Shown: one piece after another, positions 10,682 through 18,107 of the stretch
Position numbering within the stretch: the stretch's first letter is position 1
Layout: the number at the start of each line of letters is the position of its first letter
The notes under the pieces: generated by a model
Databases searched by the model: none
The model's input: the letters and a program-made list of their open reading frames with translations, nothing else
What the model was told of the DNA's origin: nothing
NCBI RefSeq assembly: GCF_000236905.1
Contig: NC_016521.1
Coordinates: forward strand, 963,521-1,027,520
From: Tetrapisispora phaffii CBS 4417
Taxonomy: Eukaryota > Ascomycota > Saccharomycetes > Saccharomycetales > Saccharomycetaceae
DNA length: 64,000 nucleotides
Reading direction: 5' to 3'
Program-made: the position numbers and the translations under genes

Positions 10682-11028
10682 CTTTACAATAGGTGAGTAA
10701 TGACTGAATAGCTACCCAATTATAAACACTGCCGCTGTAGAGTGAGAGATAGTATTGTTGATGCTAATATCAATTAGTGTATCCACGTTTGTATGTACGT
10801 ACATACCAATTCAATTATTAGCATTTAAATTAAAATGAAAGAACTGAAGTTTTTTAAATCGATAGAATGCCATGCGAACTTAAAGTTCATTATAAGAACA
10901 AAGCATCAACTTCTCAGAATGAATTTGTTTTTATTTAAATGGATATATATGTATGTGAAGGTATTATATTTATAAGCAAGATAGCAAGGATAAGTGTGGT
11001 GTCAGTAGAGAACTGAATTTCAGTGACC
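10682..11028. other. CBP1-PEX2 spacer
   Basis: CBP1 promoter and PEX2 3' end, both genes being on the minus strand. It includes short GTA/TAC-rich stretches near 10790-10810. No convincing motif. Confidence 0.5.
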
Positions 11029-11799
11029 CTAGTAGTACGGAAGGGCTTTGAAGTTATTGCTATGGCAAACAATACAACGTTGCAAGTCGAGTGTGTCCAG
11101 GACACATGCATAGCAATACAGCGAGCTGCAACAGTCTGTAAAGTGTGTATTTGTTGGAAACAGACCACAGCTCATGCAGTTGTCGCCATGGTTCTCTATG
11201 GGAGAAGTTCTTGAAGATTTGATGGCTCTTCTCAGTCTAGTGTTGAACCATGGGTTGAGTAATAGGATACTGAACAGCTCCAGGACTGAGTTCCAAAGTA
11301 GTTGTCTGTTATGCAATTGCACTGACGCCAACATCGAGTTCTGATAGTATTCAGGTCGCAGTTGTGCGTTCGATAACGTAATGTGCACTTTGCATAGTGT
11401 ATAGAGAGGTGAGATCGAGGTTGCACCGTTTAAAAAGAATAGGAAATTTAATAAATCTGCAAGTCCGTAAAACTTCACTGCTTGTCTCCATATCTGCGAC
11501 GGCCATCCTGTGACAGTCAACATTGTGGAATGTAACCTCTTGATGACATAGTGACCAACAACGTCCATCAGGAAGAGCAACCTTTTCGAGGAAGAATAGG
11601 CCCCCTCTGTGGTCAAACTCAGAAACAGGTTCTTTGTGGTGCCGTTGGCATGAGACTGGTTTGTAGCGTTAAAGAATAGAGTATCAGCCAACAACAATGC
11701 TTCTCTATTGTCCGTCCCTAGTTGTGTCTTGAACCAAGTGTCCAGACTGTCTCTCAATTCTAATGCATCGAAGTGGGCAGCACGCATATTGCCAGCCAT
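11029..11799 (-). CDS. PEX2: Pex2, RING-finger peroxin of the peroxisomal ubiquitin-ligase complex
   Basis: This 256-residue protein ends in a RING finger: CMSC near residue 208, then paired Cys/His ligands, then CIVC near the end. Hydrophobic helical segments in the middle (around LLNFLFFLNGATSISPL and the VLELFSILLLNPW region) fit the membrane part of the PEX2/PEX10/PEX12 ligase, which ubiquitinates the receptor Pex5 for its recycling. S. cerevisiae Pex2 (YJL210W) is about 271 aa and is also next to CBP1. A GTG lies three codons upstream, but ATG 11799 (MAGNM...) is the plausible start. GC content is higher than in the genes to its left. Confidence 0.92.
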   Translation of the reverse strand: MAGNMRAAHFDALELRDSLDTWFKTQLGTDNREALLLADTLFFNATNQSHANGTTKNLFLSLTTEGAYSSSKRLLFLMDVVGHYVIKRLHSTMLTVTGWPSQIWRQAVKFYGLADLLNFLFFLNGATSISPLYTLCKVHITLSNAQLRPEYYQNSMLASVQLHNRQLLWNSVLELFSILLLNPWFNTRLRRAIKSSRTSPIENHGDNCMSCGLFPTNTHFTDCCSSLYCYACVLDTLDLQRCIVCHSNNFKALPYY

Positions 11800-11916
11800 C
11801 ACTATCACCGTAACAGTTGTTGTTCTCCATAAAGGCTGCTGCGATCATAAGTCTATTGTGTTTATAAAAGTTGCTAATCAATAAATATATACTTACATAA
11901 GGTGAGCCTATTCGCA

Positions 11917-11943
11917 GTTTGGTTCAAAACTCTTGAACCAAAC
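11917..11943 (-). terminator. 11-bp stem-loop just 3' of DIC1
   Basis: GTTTGGTTCAA (11917-11927) and TTGAACCAAAC (11933-11943) form a perfect 11-bp inverted repeat around a 5-nt loop. It begins 50 nt past the DIC1 stop and lies about 120 bp upstream of the PEX2 ATG. It could shape the DIC1 3' UTR or be a dyad binding site for PEX2. The role is inferred; the repeat is directly visible. Confidence 0.45.
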
Positions 11944-11992
11944 CGTGTGGTGAATAAAGTCATGCTGCGTTTGAGGGTTGGTGCTTTCAGGT

Positions 11993-12943
11993 TTAGTCGG
12001 TGGTAGGGGCGGTGGTGGCCGTGTCACGTGACGGCATGCCCACGCGATGTTTCTTCAATTGTTCCACTGTCAAGAAGATGAGGACAGTGAAAGGTGCCAG
12101 ACGCACGAACGATGGGACCCAGCCTCTGAAGATGAAGCCTATTCCTTCGTTCCTGATCTCTGCTAGCAAAGAAGCAAGGACCGGTTCGTGATGCTTGTGG
12201 CTGTTCATTATACGTGTTTTCATGACATCTGCTGGCGAGCAGACGGTGGTGGCGACGAGGCCTGCCATCAGGCTAGCTGTGAAATGTGTCTTCTTCTCCG
12301 AGGGGGCCATGTGCAGGGTGGAGACCAGGTAGTTCTTGAAAAGGTCGTATGTGACCACTTGCGAGGCGGTCATCAGGACGCCTCGCATTAGATTTGGCTG
12401 CCATCCGGCGTACAGCCGGCGCACACCTCCGTTCTGCTCCACGAGGACGATGCGGTAAAGCCCGTCGAGGGCGTTGCGGTAGTTACGGCGCTTGGCCACT
12501 GGCAGCGAGGTGTCGTTCTGCATTCGGATATTGACCACGTCTGCCGGGTTTCCAACCAGCCCACCAATGGCGCCGCTCAACATGGACGATGGCAACAGGT
12601 ACCATATGTTATTCAGTTGGTTCTGCGGGATGACGTGCTCCTTCAGCAGGTCGTAGCACCCGAACCGTGCCGTGGTGTACGTGCATTGACGCAGCACGGC
12701 CGCCGACAGGCCGCTGTACAGACCCACGAGACCTTCGTTGCGGAAGACGCTGGCCATCATGCGCAGCATGTTTGGCTTGCGTCCATCGACGCTGGCCATC
12801 ATGCGCAGCATGTTTGGCTTGCGTCCATCGACGCCTAGCGGAGCAGTCTGCAAACGGACTTTTGTCAAGTCCAGAGGGTGGGTGCAGAAGGTGGCCACCA
12901 GGCCACCGCACCCACCGTACCACCATGGATATTTCTCAGGCAT
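11993..12943 (-). CDS. DIC1: Dic1, mitochondrial dicarboxylate carrier with an internal 14-residue duplication
   Basis: The 316-residue mitochondrial carrier exchanges dicarboxylates such as malate and succinate for phosphate across the inner membrane. The three carrier repeats show: repeat 1 THPLDLTKVRLQ, repeat 2 NPADVVNIRMQ, repeat 3 SPADVMKTRIM. The stretches GLYSGLSAAVLRQCTYTT and LKKHRVGMP are close to S. cerevisiae Dic1 (YLR348C, about 298 aa). ATG 12943 (MPEKYPWWYGG) fits the family start. The frame continues upstream only through a GTG at 13132, in promoter sequence. A 14-residue block (VDGRKPNMLRMMAS) is repeated exactly in the matrix loop of repeat 1. Codon use is far more GC-rich than in neighbouring genes. 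It is not next to PEX2 or SUI1 in S. cerevisiae. Confidence 0.96.
   Translation of the reverse strand: MPEKYPWWYGGCGGLVATFCTHPLDLTKVRLQTAPLGVDGRKPNMLRMMASVDGRKPNMLRMMASVFRNEGLVGLYSGLSAAVLRQCTYTTARFGCYDLLKEHVIPQNQLNNIWYLLPSSMLSGAIGGLVGNPADVVNIRMQNDTSLPVAKRRNYRNALDGLYRIVLVEQNGGVRRLYAGWQPNLMRGVLMTASQVVTYDLFKNYLVSTLHMAPSEKKTHFTASLMAGLVATTVCSPADVMKTRIMNSHKHHEPVLASLLAEIRNEGIGFIFRGWVPSFVRLAPFTVLIFLTVEQLKKHRVGMPSRDTATTAPTTD
12746..12834. repeat. exact 42-bp tandem duplication inside DIC1
   Basis: Two identical 42-bp units lie head to tail (12746-12787 and 12788-12829), with the repeat identity continuing about 5 bp further. The unit is a multiple of three, so the reading frame survives and 14 residues are duplicated. 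Perfect identity suggests a recent event or an assembly effect. Confidence 0.95.
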
Positions 12944-13065
12944 TCTTGAACAGGTCGTTTCGGTTATCTTAGAGCACTTGTGCAATTGGCAGGCCGCCAA
13001 TAGGACCGCAATCTGGAAGCACAGCAGCGGGATACGTCCCAGGAACTTGTGGTCGGAGTTGCCCT

Positions 13066-13074
13066 CTTTATATA
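13066..13074 (-). promoter_or_regulatory. TATA box for DIC1
   Basis: TATATAAAG read on the minus strand, about 125 bp upstream of the DIC1 ATG, which is normal spacing for a yeast TATA element. Confidence 0.6.
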
Positions 13075-13151
13075 CTCGCTGAAATGTTTGCCGCTGATAG
13101 CCATCTGAAGGCCACACTCGGCAGATGCACACACCGCCGTTTCCGGGAAAA

Positions 13152-13209
13152 GCGCGATCCGCGTGACTCGTTGCCGCGGATCGCGCAGGTCACGCAGCGC
13201 GGCGCCGCG
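13152..13209. repeat. GC-rich palindromes in the DIC1-SUI1 promoter
   Basis: GCGCGATCCGCG (13152-13163) and CGCGGATCGCGC (13175-13186) form a perfect 12-bp inverted repeat with an 11-nt spacer that starts TGACTC, a Gcn4-like half site. A second perfect 12-bp palindrome, CGCGGCGCCGCG, occupies 13198-13209. Both stand out in a genome whose spacers are mostly A and T. Confidence 0.8.
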
Positions 13210-13223
13210 ATAAGGGGAGCGGG

Positions 13224-13370
13224 CGGGTAACGCAGCGGACCGAGGGCACGTGAAATGCACGTGCTCACATAACTTAGTCACGTGCTGCTGTTACCCGCCG
13301 ATACTTAATTGTGGATCACGTGCAATTCACGTGCTGTAACGTGCATTTCACGCGCCACGTACATTACCCG
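13224..13370. promoter_or_regulatory. divergent DIC1/SUI1 promoter: five CACGTG boxes and three Reb1-type sites
   Basis: Perfect CACGTG occurs at 13247-13252, 13258-13263, 13279-13284, 13317-13322 and 13328-13333. Reb1-type TTACCCG occurs at 13291-13297 and 13364-13370, and in reverse (CGGGTAA) at 13224-13230. CACGTG is bound in yeasts by Cbf1, Pho4, Tye7 or Ino2/Ino4-type bHLH factors. Reb1 is a general factor that clears nucleosomes. Which factor acts here cannot be told from sequence. It lies between DIC1 (minus) and SUI1 (plus), so it may serve both. Confidence 0.7.
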
Positions 13371-13519
13371 CCCGCACGAAAATTTTCACCGGAGCCAATG
13401 GATGACCCGGCTCCGGCGACGCTGCTCAGCATCCGAACTTCTGTTAACCGTGGACATGGAACAATGCACTACAGCTACAGTAACATGCAATGTAACATTC
13501 AACCCACCATGCAAGGCAG

Positions 13520-13527
13520 TATATAAA
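13520..13527 (+). promoter_or_regulatory. TATA box for SUI1
   Basis: TATATAAA about 93 bp upstream of the SUI1 ATG, in the usual place for a highly expressed yeast gene. Confidence 0.65.
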
Positions 13528-13620
13528 GAAAGGTGTCTATTTGTATAAATGCATCTTTGTCCAACGTTATCGAGCCTGATCGATTAACTAGTCTTGCACT
13601 TCTCACAGCAGTATCCAATA

Positions 13621-13947
13621 ATGTCTATCGAAAACTTGAAATCCTTTGACCCTTTCGCCGACACTGGTGATGACGAGACTGCTACTTCAAACTATATTCA
13701 TATTAGAATCCAACAAAGAAACGGTAGAAAAACTCTGACCACCGTCCAAGGTGTGCCTGAGGAGTACGATCTGAAGAGAATCTTGAAAGTTCTGAAGAAA
13801 GACTTCGCCTGTAACGGTAACATCGTCAAGGACTCAGAAATGGGTGAAATCATTCAACTACAAGGTGATCAAAGAGCAAAAGTCTGCGAGTTTATGATCA
13901 CTCAACTAGGAATGCAAAAGAAGAATATCAAGATTCATGGTTTCTAA
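13621..13947 (+). CDS. SUI1: Sui1, translation initiation factor eIF1
   Basis: The 108-residue protein has exactly the length of S. cerevisiae eIF1 and its characteristic sequence (MSIENLKSFDPFADTGDDE near the start, then the IHIRIQQRNGRKTLTTVQG core and a C-terminal HGF). eIF1 binds the 40S subunit near the P site and enforces accurate start-codon selection. The frame is open upstream to a TTG at 13594, but ATG 13621 is the clear start. In S. cerevisiae SUI1 (YNL244C) is next to CWC25, as here. GC-rich, strongly biased codons fit high expression. Confidence 0.98.
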   Translation: MSIENLKSFDPFADTGDDETATSNYIHIRIQQRNGRKTLTTVQGVPEEYDLKRILKVLKKDFACNGNIVKDSEMGEIIQLQGDQRAKVCEFMITQLGMQKKNIKIHGF

Positions 13948-14195
13948 GATCCCCTCTTCACGCATCAACTGCGCATCATTTCTGTATATTGTTATATAAC
14001 GGTTCTGTTTTTATTTAAAATACATAATGCACGCTAGAGAAATAAACATATTGATAATCCAATTTAAACTATTTTCAAAACATTGTATAAATATATATGT
14101 GTGTGTAAGTGCCTACAAGAGAAACGCTATCGCATGTTGTTGCCTTTGCTATACGTTAGGACAAACACCTCATTCCACTACAATACGTTTCAATA

Positions 14196-14642
14196 ATGGG
14201 TAGTGGTGATTTGAATCTATTAAAGTCTTGGAACCCCAAACTAGTCAAAAATAGAGAGAAAGTTTGGGTTAAAGAAAAGGAACTTATTAATGAGGAGTTG
14301 AAATTGAAGGAAAGACAGTTAGAACTACAGAAGGAGAAAGAACTCGATGAGCTAGTGGGCGCTAAGACAAGAGCGCTAGATTGGATGTATAATGATCCTC
14401 TAGCGTCTTCACAAACTCAGAATAATGATTATTTACTAGGTAAAAAAAAATTGGATGCTTCAGTAGTTAAAAAAGATTCAAGTACTGAGGAGTTGAAGAA
14501 AGATCCAACAACAAACCTTGTGTCACAGAGGCAAAAATTCGATTATTCATTAGACGATCCAATGAGTGCCATCAATAAGGCAAAGAGGAAACAAATTAAA
14601 AAGAAGAACGGTAAGAAACAACCAAAAGTTCATAAACAATAA
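14196..14642 (+). CDS. CWC25: Cwc25, spliceosome step-one factor
   Basis: The 148-residue protein begins MGSGDLNLLKSWNPKLVKN, the conserved N-terminus of the Cwc25/CWC25 family, followed by a charged coiled coil rich in Lys and Glu (about residues 25-55) and the ALDWMYNDP motif. Cwc25 joins the spliceosome after Prp2 action and promotes the first transesterification; its N-terminus sits near the branch-helix. The C-terminus is a lysine-rich tail. It is somewhat shorter than the S. cerevisiae protein (about 179 aa). It converges with VPS75, with only 60 bp between stops. Confidence 0.93.
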   Translation: MGSGDLNLLKSWNPKLVKNREKVWVKEKELINEELKLKERQLELQKEKELDELVGAKTRALDWMYNDPLASSQTQNNDYLLGKKKLDASVVKKDSSTEELKKDPTTNLVSQRQKFDYSLDDPMSAINKAKRKQIKKKNGKKQPKVHKQ

Positions 14643-14702
14643 CTCACAATCATATATACAATCATATATAAATAAATGCATTCATTATAAGTATAAATCA
14701 AT

Positions 14703-15548
14703 TTATATTTTCGTTTTTTTAGCTGGTGGCTCGTCATCATTCTCTAATTCAAGTTCACCTTCACTACTGTGACCTTCGCTACCAGTATCGTCATTCTCAT
14801 CTTCTAAATCACGTTGGGCTTCAGTGTAATATTTCACACAGTAAGGATACAGGTCCTCGACAAACAACGTTACAAATGAATCACCATGTGGGAATTCTTT
14901 GCCAGGTTTTAAACCAGTCCATCTGAACCATGCAAATAAACTCTTCATACCGGTTCTATAGTTCTTCTTCCCTTCATTGGACTTCTTGTCCTCGATTTTG
15001 TCAGGGTTTATCTTATCATACTTGTTTGGCCATTTGATATCCACAACTTCACTGCTCAGTAGCTCACCTTCCTCCTCCTCCTCTTCTTCTTCGTTTCCCT
15101 TTCTGCCAGTGTTTCCGTCATCGATCACTCTTTGTCTTGAGAAGTGCTTGGTAACAGTCTGAGCTTCAAAATCACCTTCAATACCACTGAATTTAATAGT
15201 TATACTAAATTTATCTACCGTTTCCCAGTTCACTTTGACATCTTCAATGCAATCAACATATGTGAAATCTGATGCTCTCAAATAGTTGGCAAAATCAGAA
15301 TGTTGTGATAATACAATTTTCCAAAAATCCGGAATCTTCTCTATGATCAAATCTCTCTCAACATACAACGGTTTCATCTTACTCAATCTATACTCTTCAA
15401 CATCTTTCTCTATCTGATCAACCTTCAACTCAGATTCTGCTAGTTGCAAGAACGCTTTTGATTCAATTACATCGCTGTCATAGAATGTTAGTAAACATCA
15501 CAGATATCATCAAAAAACCATTACAAAAAAATAAACATACTCACTCAT
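14703..15548 (-). CDS. VPS75: Vps75, NAP-family histone chaperone, spliced gene (15541-15548 joined to 14703-15474)
   Basis: Two exons: exon 1 at 15541-15548 (ATGAGTGA) and exon 2 at 15474-14703, giving 259 residues starting MSDDVIESKAFLQLAESE. Without splicing, the first in-frame ATG is at 15449 and the protein loses its N-terminal 11 residues. The product shows the NAP-fold core (FWKIVLSQHSDFANYLRASDF, WFRWTGLKPGKEFPHGDS, YPYCVKYYTEAQRDLEDE) and an acidic C-terminus ending PPAKKTKI. Vps75 binds H3-H4 and stimulates Rtt109 acetylation of H3. A glutamate run lies around residue 135. S. cerevisiae VPS75 (YNL246W, about 264 aa) also has an intron near its start. Confidence 0.93.
15475..15540 (-). 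other. VPS75 spliceosomal intron (66 nt)
   Basis: On the minus strand: 5' splice site GTATGT (15540-15535), branch point TACTAAC (15493-15487), and 3' splice site ACAG ending at 15475. All three match the yeast consensus. The branch adenosine is only about 13 nt from the 3' end. Splicing joins ATGAGTGA to CGATGTAATT and restores an N-terminus like that of S. cerevisiae Vps75. Confidence 0.92.
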
Positions 15549-15806
15549 TTTTGATCACTGTACTAGTCTGGTGGATCTTTTCAATTGCAATTAATCACAA
15601 TATCAAACAACCTTTTCCAATATTCGACCTTAAATACAATTTAAATTTGGTAGGATGTATTTTTCAGTAATTGAAAATCTAAGTCGATGAGCTTCATACG
15701 GTATTCGAATTATTAATGAAATTATATATTAAAATGATATATTTATTAAAAGTATTATATTGTTATAGTGTTATATATCGAATGATTGTGCGGAGGACCT
15801 CAGTTA

Positions 15807-18107
15807 TTATTTTGACAAATACTCATCGTGAAGTTTCTTCTGTTGGTCCCATTGTTTCCTCAATTTTTTGGTCATGGATTTTGTGACTTCGTTACCTTCT
15901 TTATCCTTAGTTGGTAAACCTTGAGCGTCCCATTCGGTGTATGCGTCGGTCTTGAACATATCTTCTGGGGCAACTTTAGCCTTTTCCATTCTCTCTTTCT
16001 CTTTGGCTTCATTTAATTTCTGTTGTGCTAATTTCTTGGCTAATTTTTCTTGTTCTTTAGCCAATTTTTCGCTGTTAAATTTGATCATATCAGCTTTTTC
16101 TTTGTCTGATAAGAATTTCACTAAAGAACTTTGTCCATTTCTATCATCTAATGCAATGTTCAAATTCAATAACTCCTCGTCTCTGATCTTATCAGTTAAT
16201 TTTAAAAATTCGTTCAAGTCAGTTTTGTCAATGGCCATAGAACGAACTGAATCTCTGAATTTAGCCAAGACTTGGACGTATGGCATAACAGTTTCTTCAA
16301 CACTAGCACCTCCATTAGTTGAAGATGTTGATGGCTCTTCCCAACCTAAAGAATCAGAACGGATTGGAAAACCTAATACACCTACAATTTTGGTAATGAA
16401 TTTACAGACAGATAAGACTGGCTCGATTTTAATGTTAGAACCTGACGTAGAAATATAAGTATTGCTGACACTGATTAAATCATTCAATGCCTTAATGACT
16501 TGTGGAGTAGATAAATTGTCACAGAAAGCAATGTCAACTTTCTCTTGAGCTTCTTTCAAATCTTTTAGTAATTGAATTTCAAGATTGCCTACTCTCTTTG
16601 GTATGTAATCGTCTGCAGCAGCTAAATTATTTTTGTAATCATTGTTTAAAGCTCTAACATTTGCAAAAAAATTATTGAAGGCAGTTTCTGTTGATTTGAC
16701 TTCATTGATTAAACTCTCTTTAAAATCCAGTTGGTTGTTCCATTGCACAGAAGAAAATGCTAATCTTAACTGTCTTGGTGAATAACTTTTTAAAGCTTCA
16801 TCAATAGTAATAAAATTCTTCAAAGATTTAGACATTTTTTGACCTTCAATGTGTAAATGACCAGTATGTAAAAAGTAATTGATCCATTGATCGTTATCAA
16901 AATGTGCTTCAGATTGTGCTAATTCATTATCATGATGTGGGAAAGCTAAATCAACACCACCTGAATGGATATCGATGTTTTCACCTAAAATGTAACTACA
17001 CATCACGGAACATTCGATATGCCAACCAGGTCTACCTTTACCCCATGGGGATTGCCATTCTGGCTCACCAGGCTTAGAGGCCTTCCATAAGGCAAAATCA
17101 CTAGCTGATTGTTTACCATTTAAGTCAGAAAAGTTACTTAGTGAACCTTCTGCGTCATTGATTAAGTCTAATTGTCCTTTGTTCCAAGGTTGACATTTAG
17201 CATAGTGATGATTCTCAGCTTTGTCAAATTTAGAAGTATTGAAATAAACGGAACCATCAGAGGTTGCATAAGCATACCCGTTCGCTATAATTTTTTCAAT
17301 AAATGTAATAATTTCTGGAATGTATTCAGATACTCTAGTAGTGACATCTGGAAATTGCACATTTAACTTAGCCATATCATTGTTGAATTGATCTTCCCAG
17401 TAAGCTGGCAATTTACGGAAAACTTCCGGGTCCTTAATCGTAGAACCTAATTCTTTGTCTAGTAATGGAACAAAAACATCTTTTACTAATGGATAAAATT
17501 CTTTGTCATTAACATTTGATAAAGCTCTAACTGCATTATTGATAGCAGTTACATGCATTGGAAATTTAGGATCTTCAATCTTCTTCTGCTCAACATCGAC
17601 TGATTTCATCCATACTTTATATTCATCTATGGTTTTGATATCTTCTTGTTTTAATTTTTTGGAAATATATTGTAATAAGGAATCCATAACTTTTTTGACA
17701 ACGGTATCATCAATAGTTTGATTACTCTCAACAAATTTGTCAAACAAATAATTTTGTCTTGCCCTTAAGATAATCTTATCATCAACATCTGTAACGTTTT
17801 GAACAAAATTAACATTGTAACCAAAGTAATCTTGTAAAATTCTTCTATTAATATCGATGGAGACATAGTTTCTTGCGTGACCCATATGAGAGGCATCATA
17901 AACAGTAGGACCACAGGAATACCAGGAAACTTCCTTAGTACCAGATCTTGGAATAAACTCAACTTTACTTCTAGTCAACGAGTTGTACAATTTAAGCACA
18001 CGCTTATCTGGGCTACTAGTAGCACCTGGGACATGCCATTTTGGTTGAACAATTTTTGGAGCGCTTGATGACATAATTCTTTTACTTATATATTTCACCA
18101 AACACAT
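15807..18107 (-). CDS. CRS1: Crs1, cysteinyl-tRNA synthetase
   Basis: The 766-residue class I synthetase has the HIGH-type motif HMGH at about residues 74-77, KMSKS near residue 422, and conserved zinc-binding stretches (SCGPTVYDASHMGH; HIECSVM; HHDNELAQSEA). It charges tRNA-Cys. A lysine-rich helical extension typical of the eukaryotic enzyme fills the C-terminus. Two in-frame ATGs are possible: 18107 (MCLVKYISKRI, basic) and 18074 (MSSSAPKIVQPKW), the latter matching the usual cytosolic start. S. cerevisiae CRS1 (YNL247W, about 767 aa) is reported to make mitochondrial and cytosolic forms from alternative transcript starts, so both may be used. Gene order with VPS75 is conserved. Confidence 0.96.
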   Translation of the reverse strand: MCLVKYISKRIMSSSAPKIVQPKWHVPGATSSPDKRVLKLYNSLTRSKVEFIPRSGTKEVSWYSCGPTVYDASHMGHARNYVSIDINRRILQDYFGYNVNFVQNVTDVDDKIILRARQNYLFDKFVESNQTIDDTVVKKVMDSLLQYISKKLKQEDIKTIDEYKVWMKSVDVEQKKIEDPKFPMHVTAINNAVRALSNVNDKEFYPLVKDVFVPLLDKELGSTIKDPEVFRKLPAYWEDQFNNDMAKLNVQFPDVTTRVSEYIPEIITFIEKIIANGYAYATSDGSVYFNTSKFDKAENHHYAKCQPWNKGQLDLINDAEGSLSNFSDLNGKQSASDFALWKASKPGEPEWQSPWGKGRPGWHIECSVMCSYILGENIDIHSGGVDLAFPHHDNELAQSEAHFDNDQWINYFLHTGHLHIEGQKMSKSLKNFITIDEALKSYSPRQLRLAFSSVQWNNQLDFKESLINEVKSTETAFNNFFANVRALNNDYKNNLAAADDYIPKRVGNLEIQLLKDLKEAQEKVDIAFCDNLSTPQVIKALNDLISVSNTYISTSGSNIKIEPVLSVCKFITKIVGVLGFPIRSDSLGWEEPSTSSTNGGASVEETVMPYVQVLAKFRDSVRSMAIDKTDLNEFLKLTDKIRDEELLNLNIALDDRNGQSSLVKFLSDKEKADMIKFNSEKLAKEQEKLAKKLAQQKLNEAKEKERMEKAKVAPEDMFKTDAYTEWDAQGLPTKDKEGNEVTKSMTKKLRKQWDQQKKLHDEYLSK

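Noticed and set aside
12944..13132. N-terminal extension of DIC1
   Set aside because: It would need a GTG start, covers the TATA box, and is absent from Dic1 proteins; MPEKYPWWYGG at 12943 is the natural start.
12600..13550. Many long open frames on both strands around DIC1 and its promoter
   Set aside because: High GC removes stop codons by chance; frames are Ala/Arg/Pro-rich shadows of DIC1 or its promoter and match nothing.
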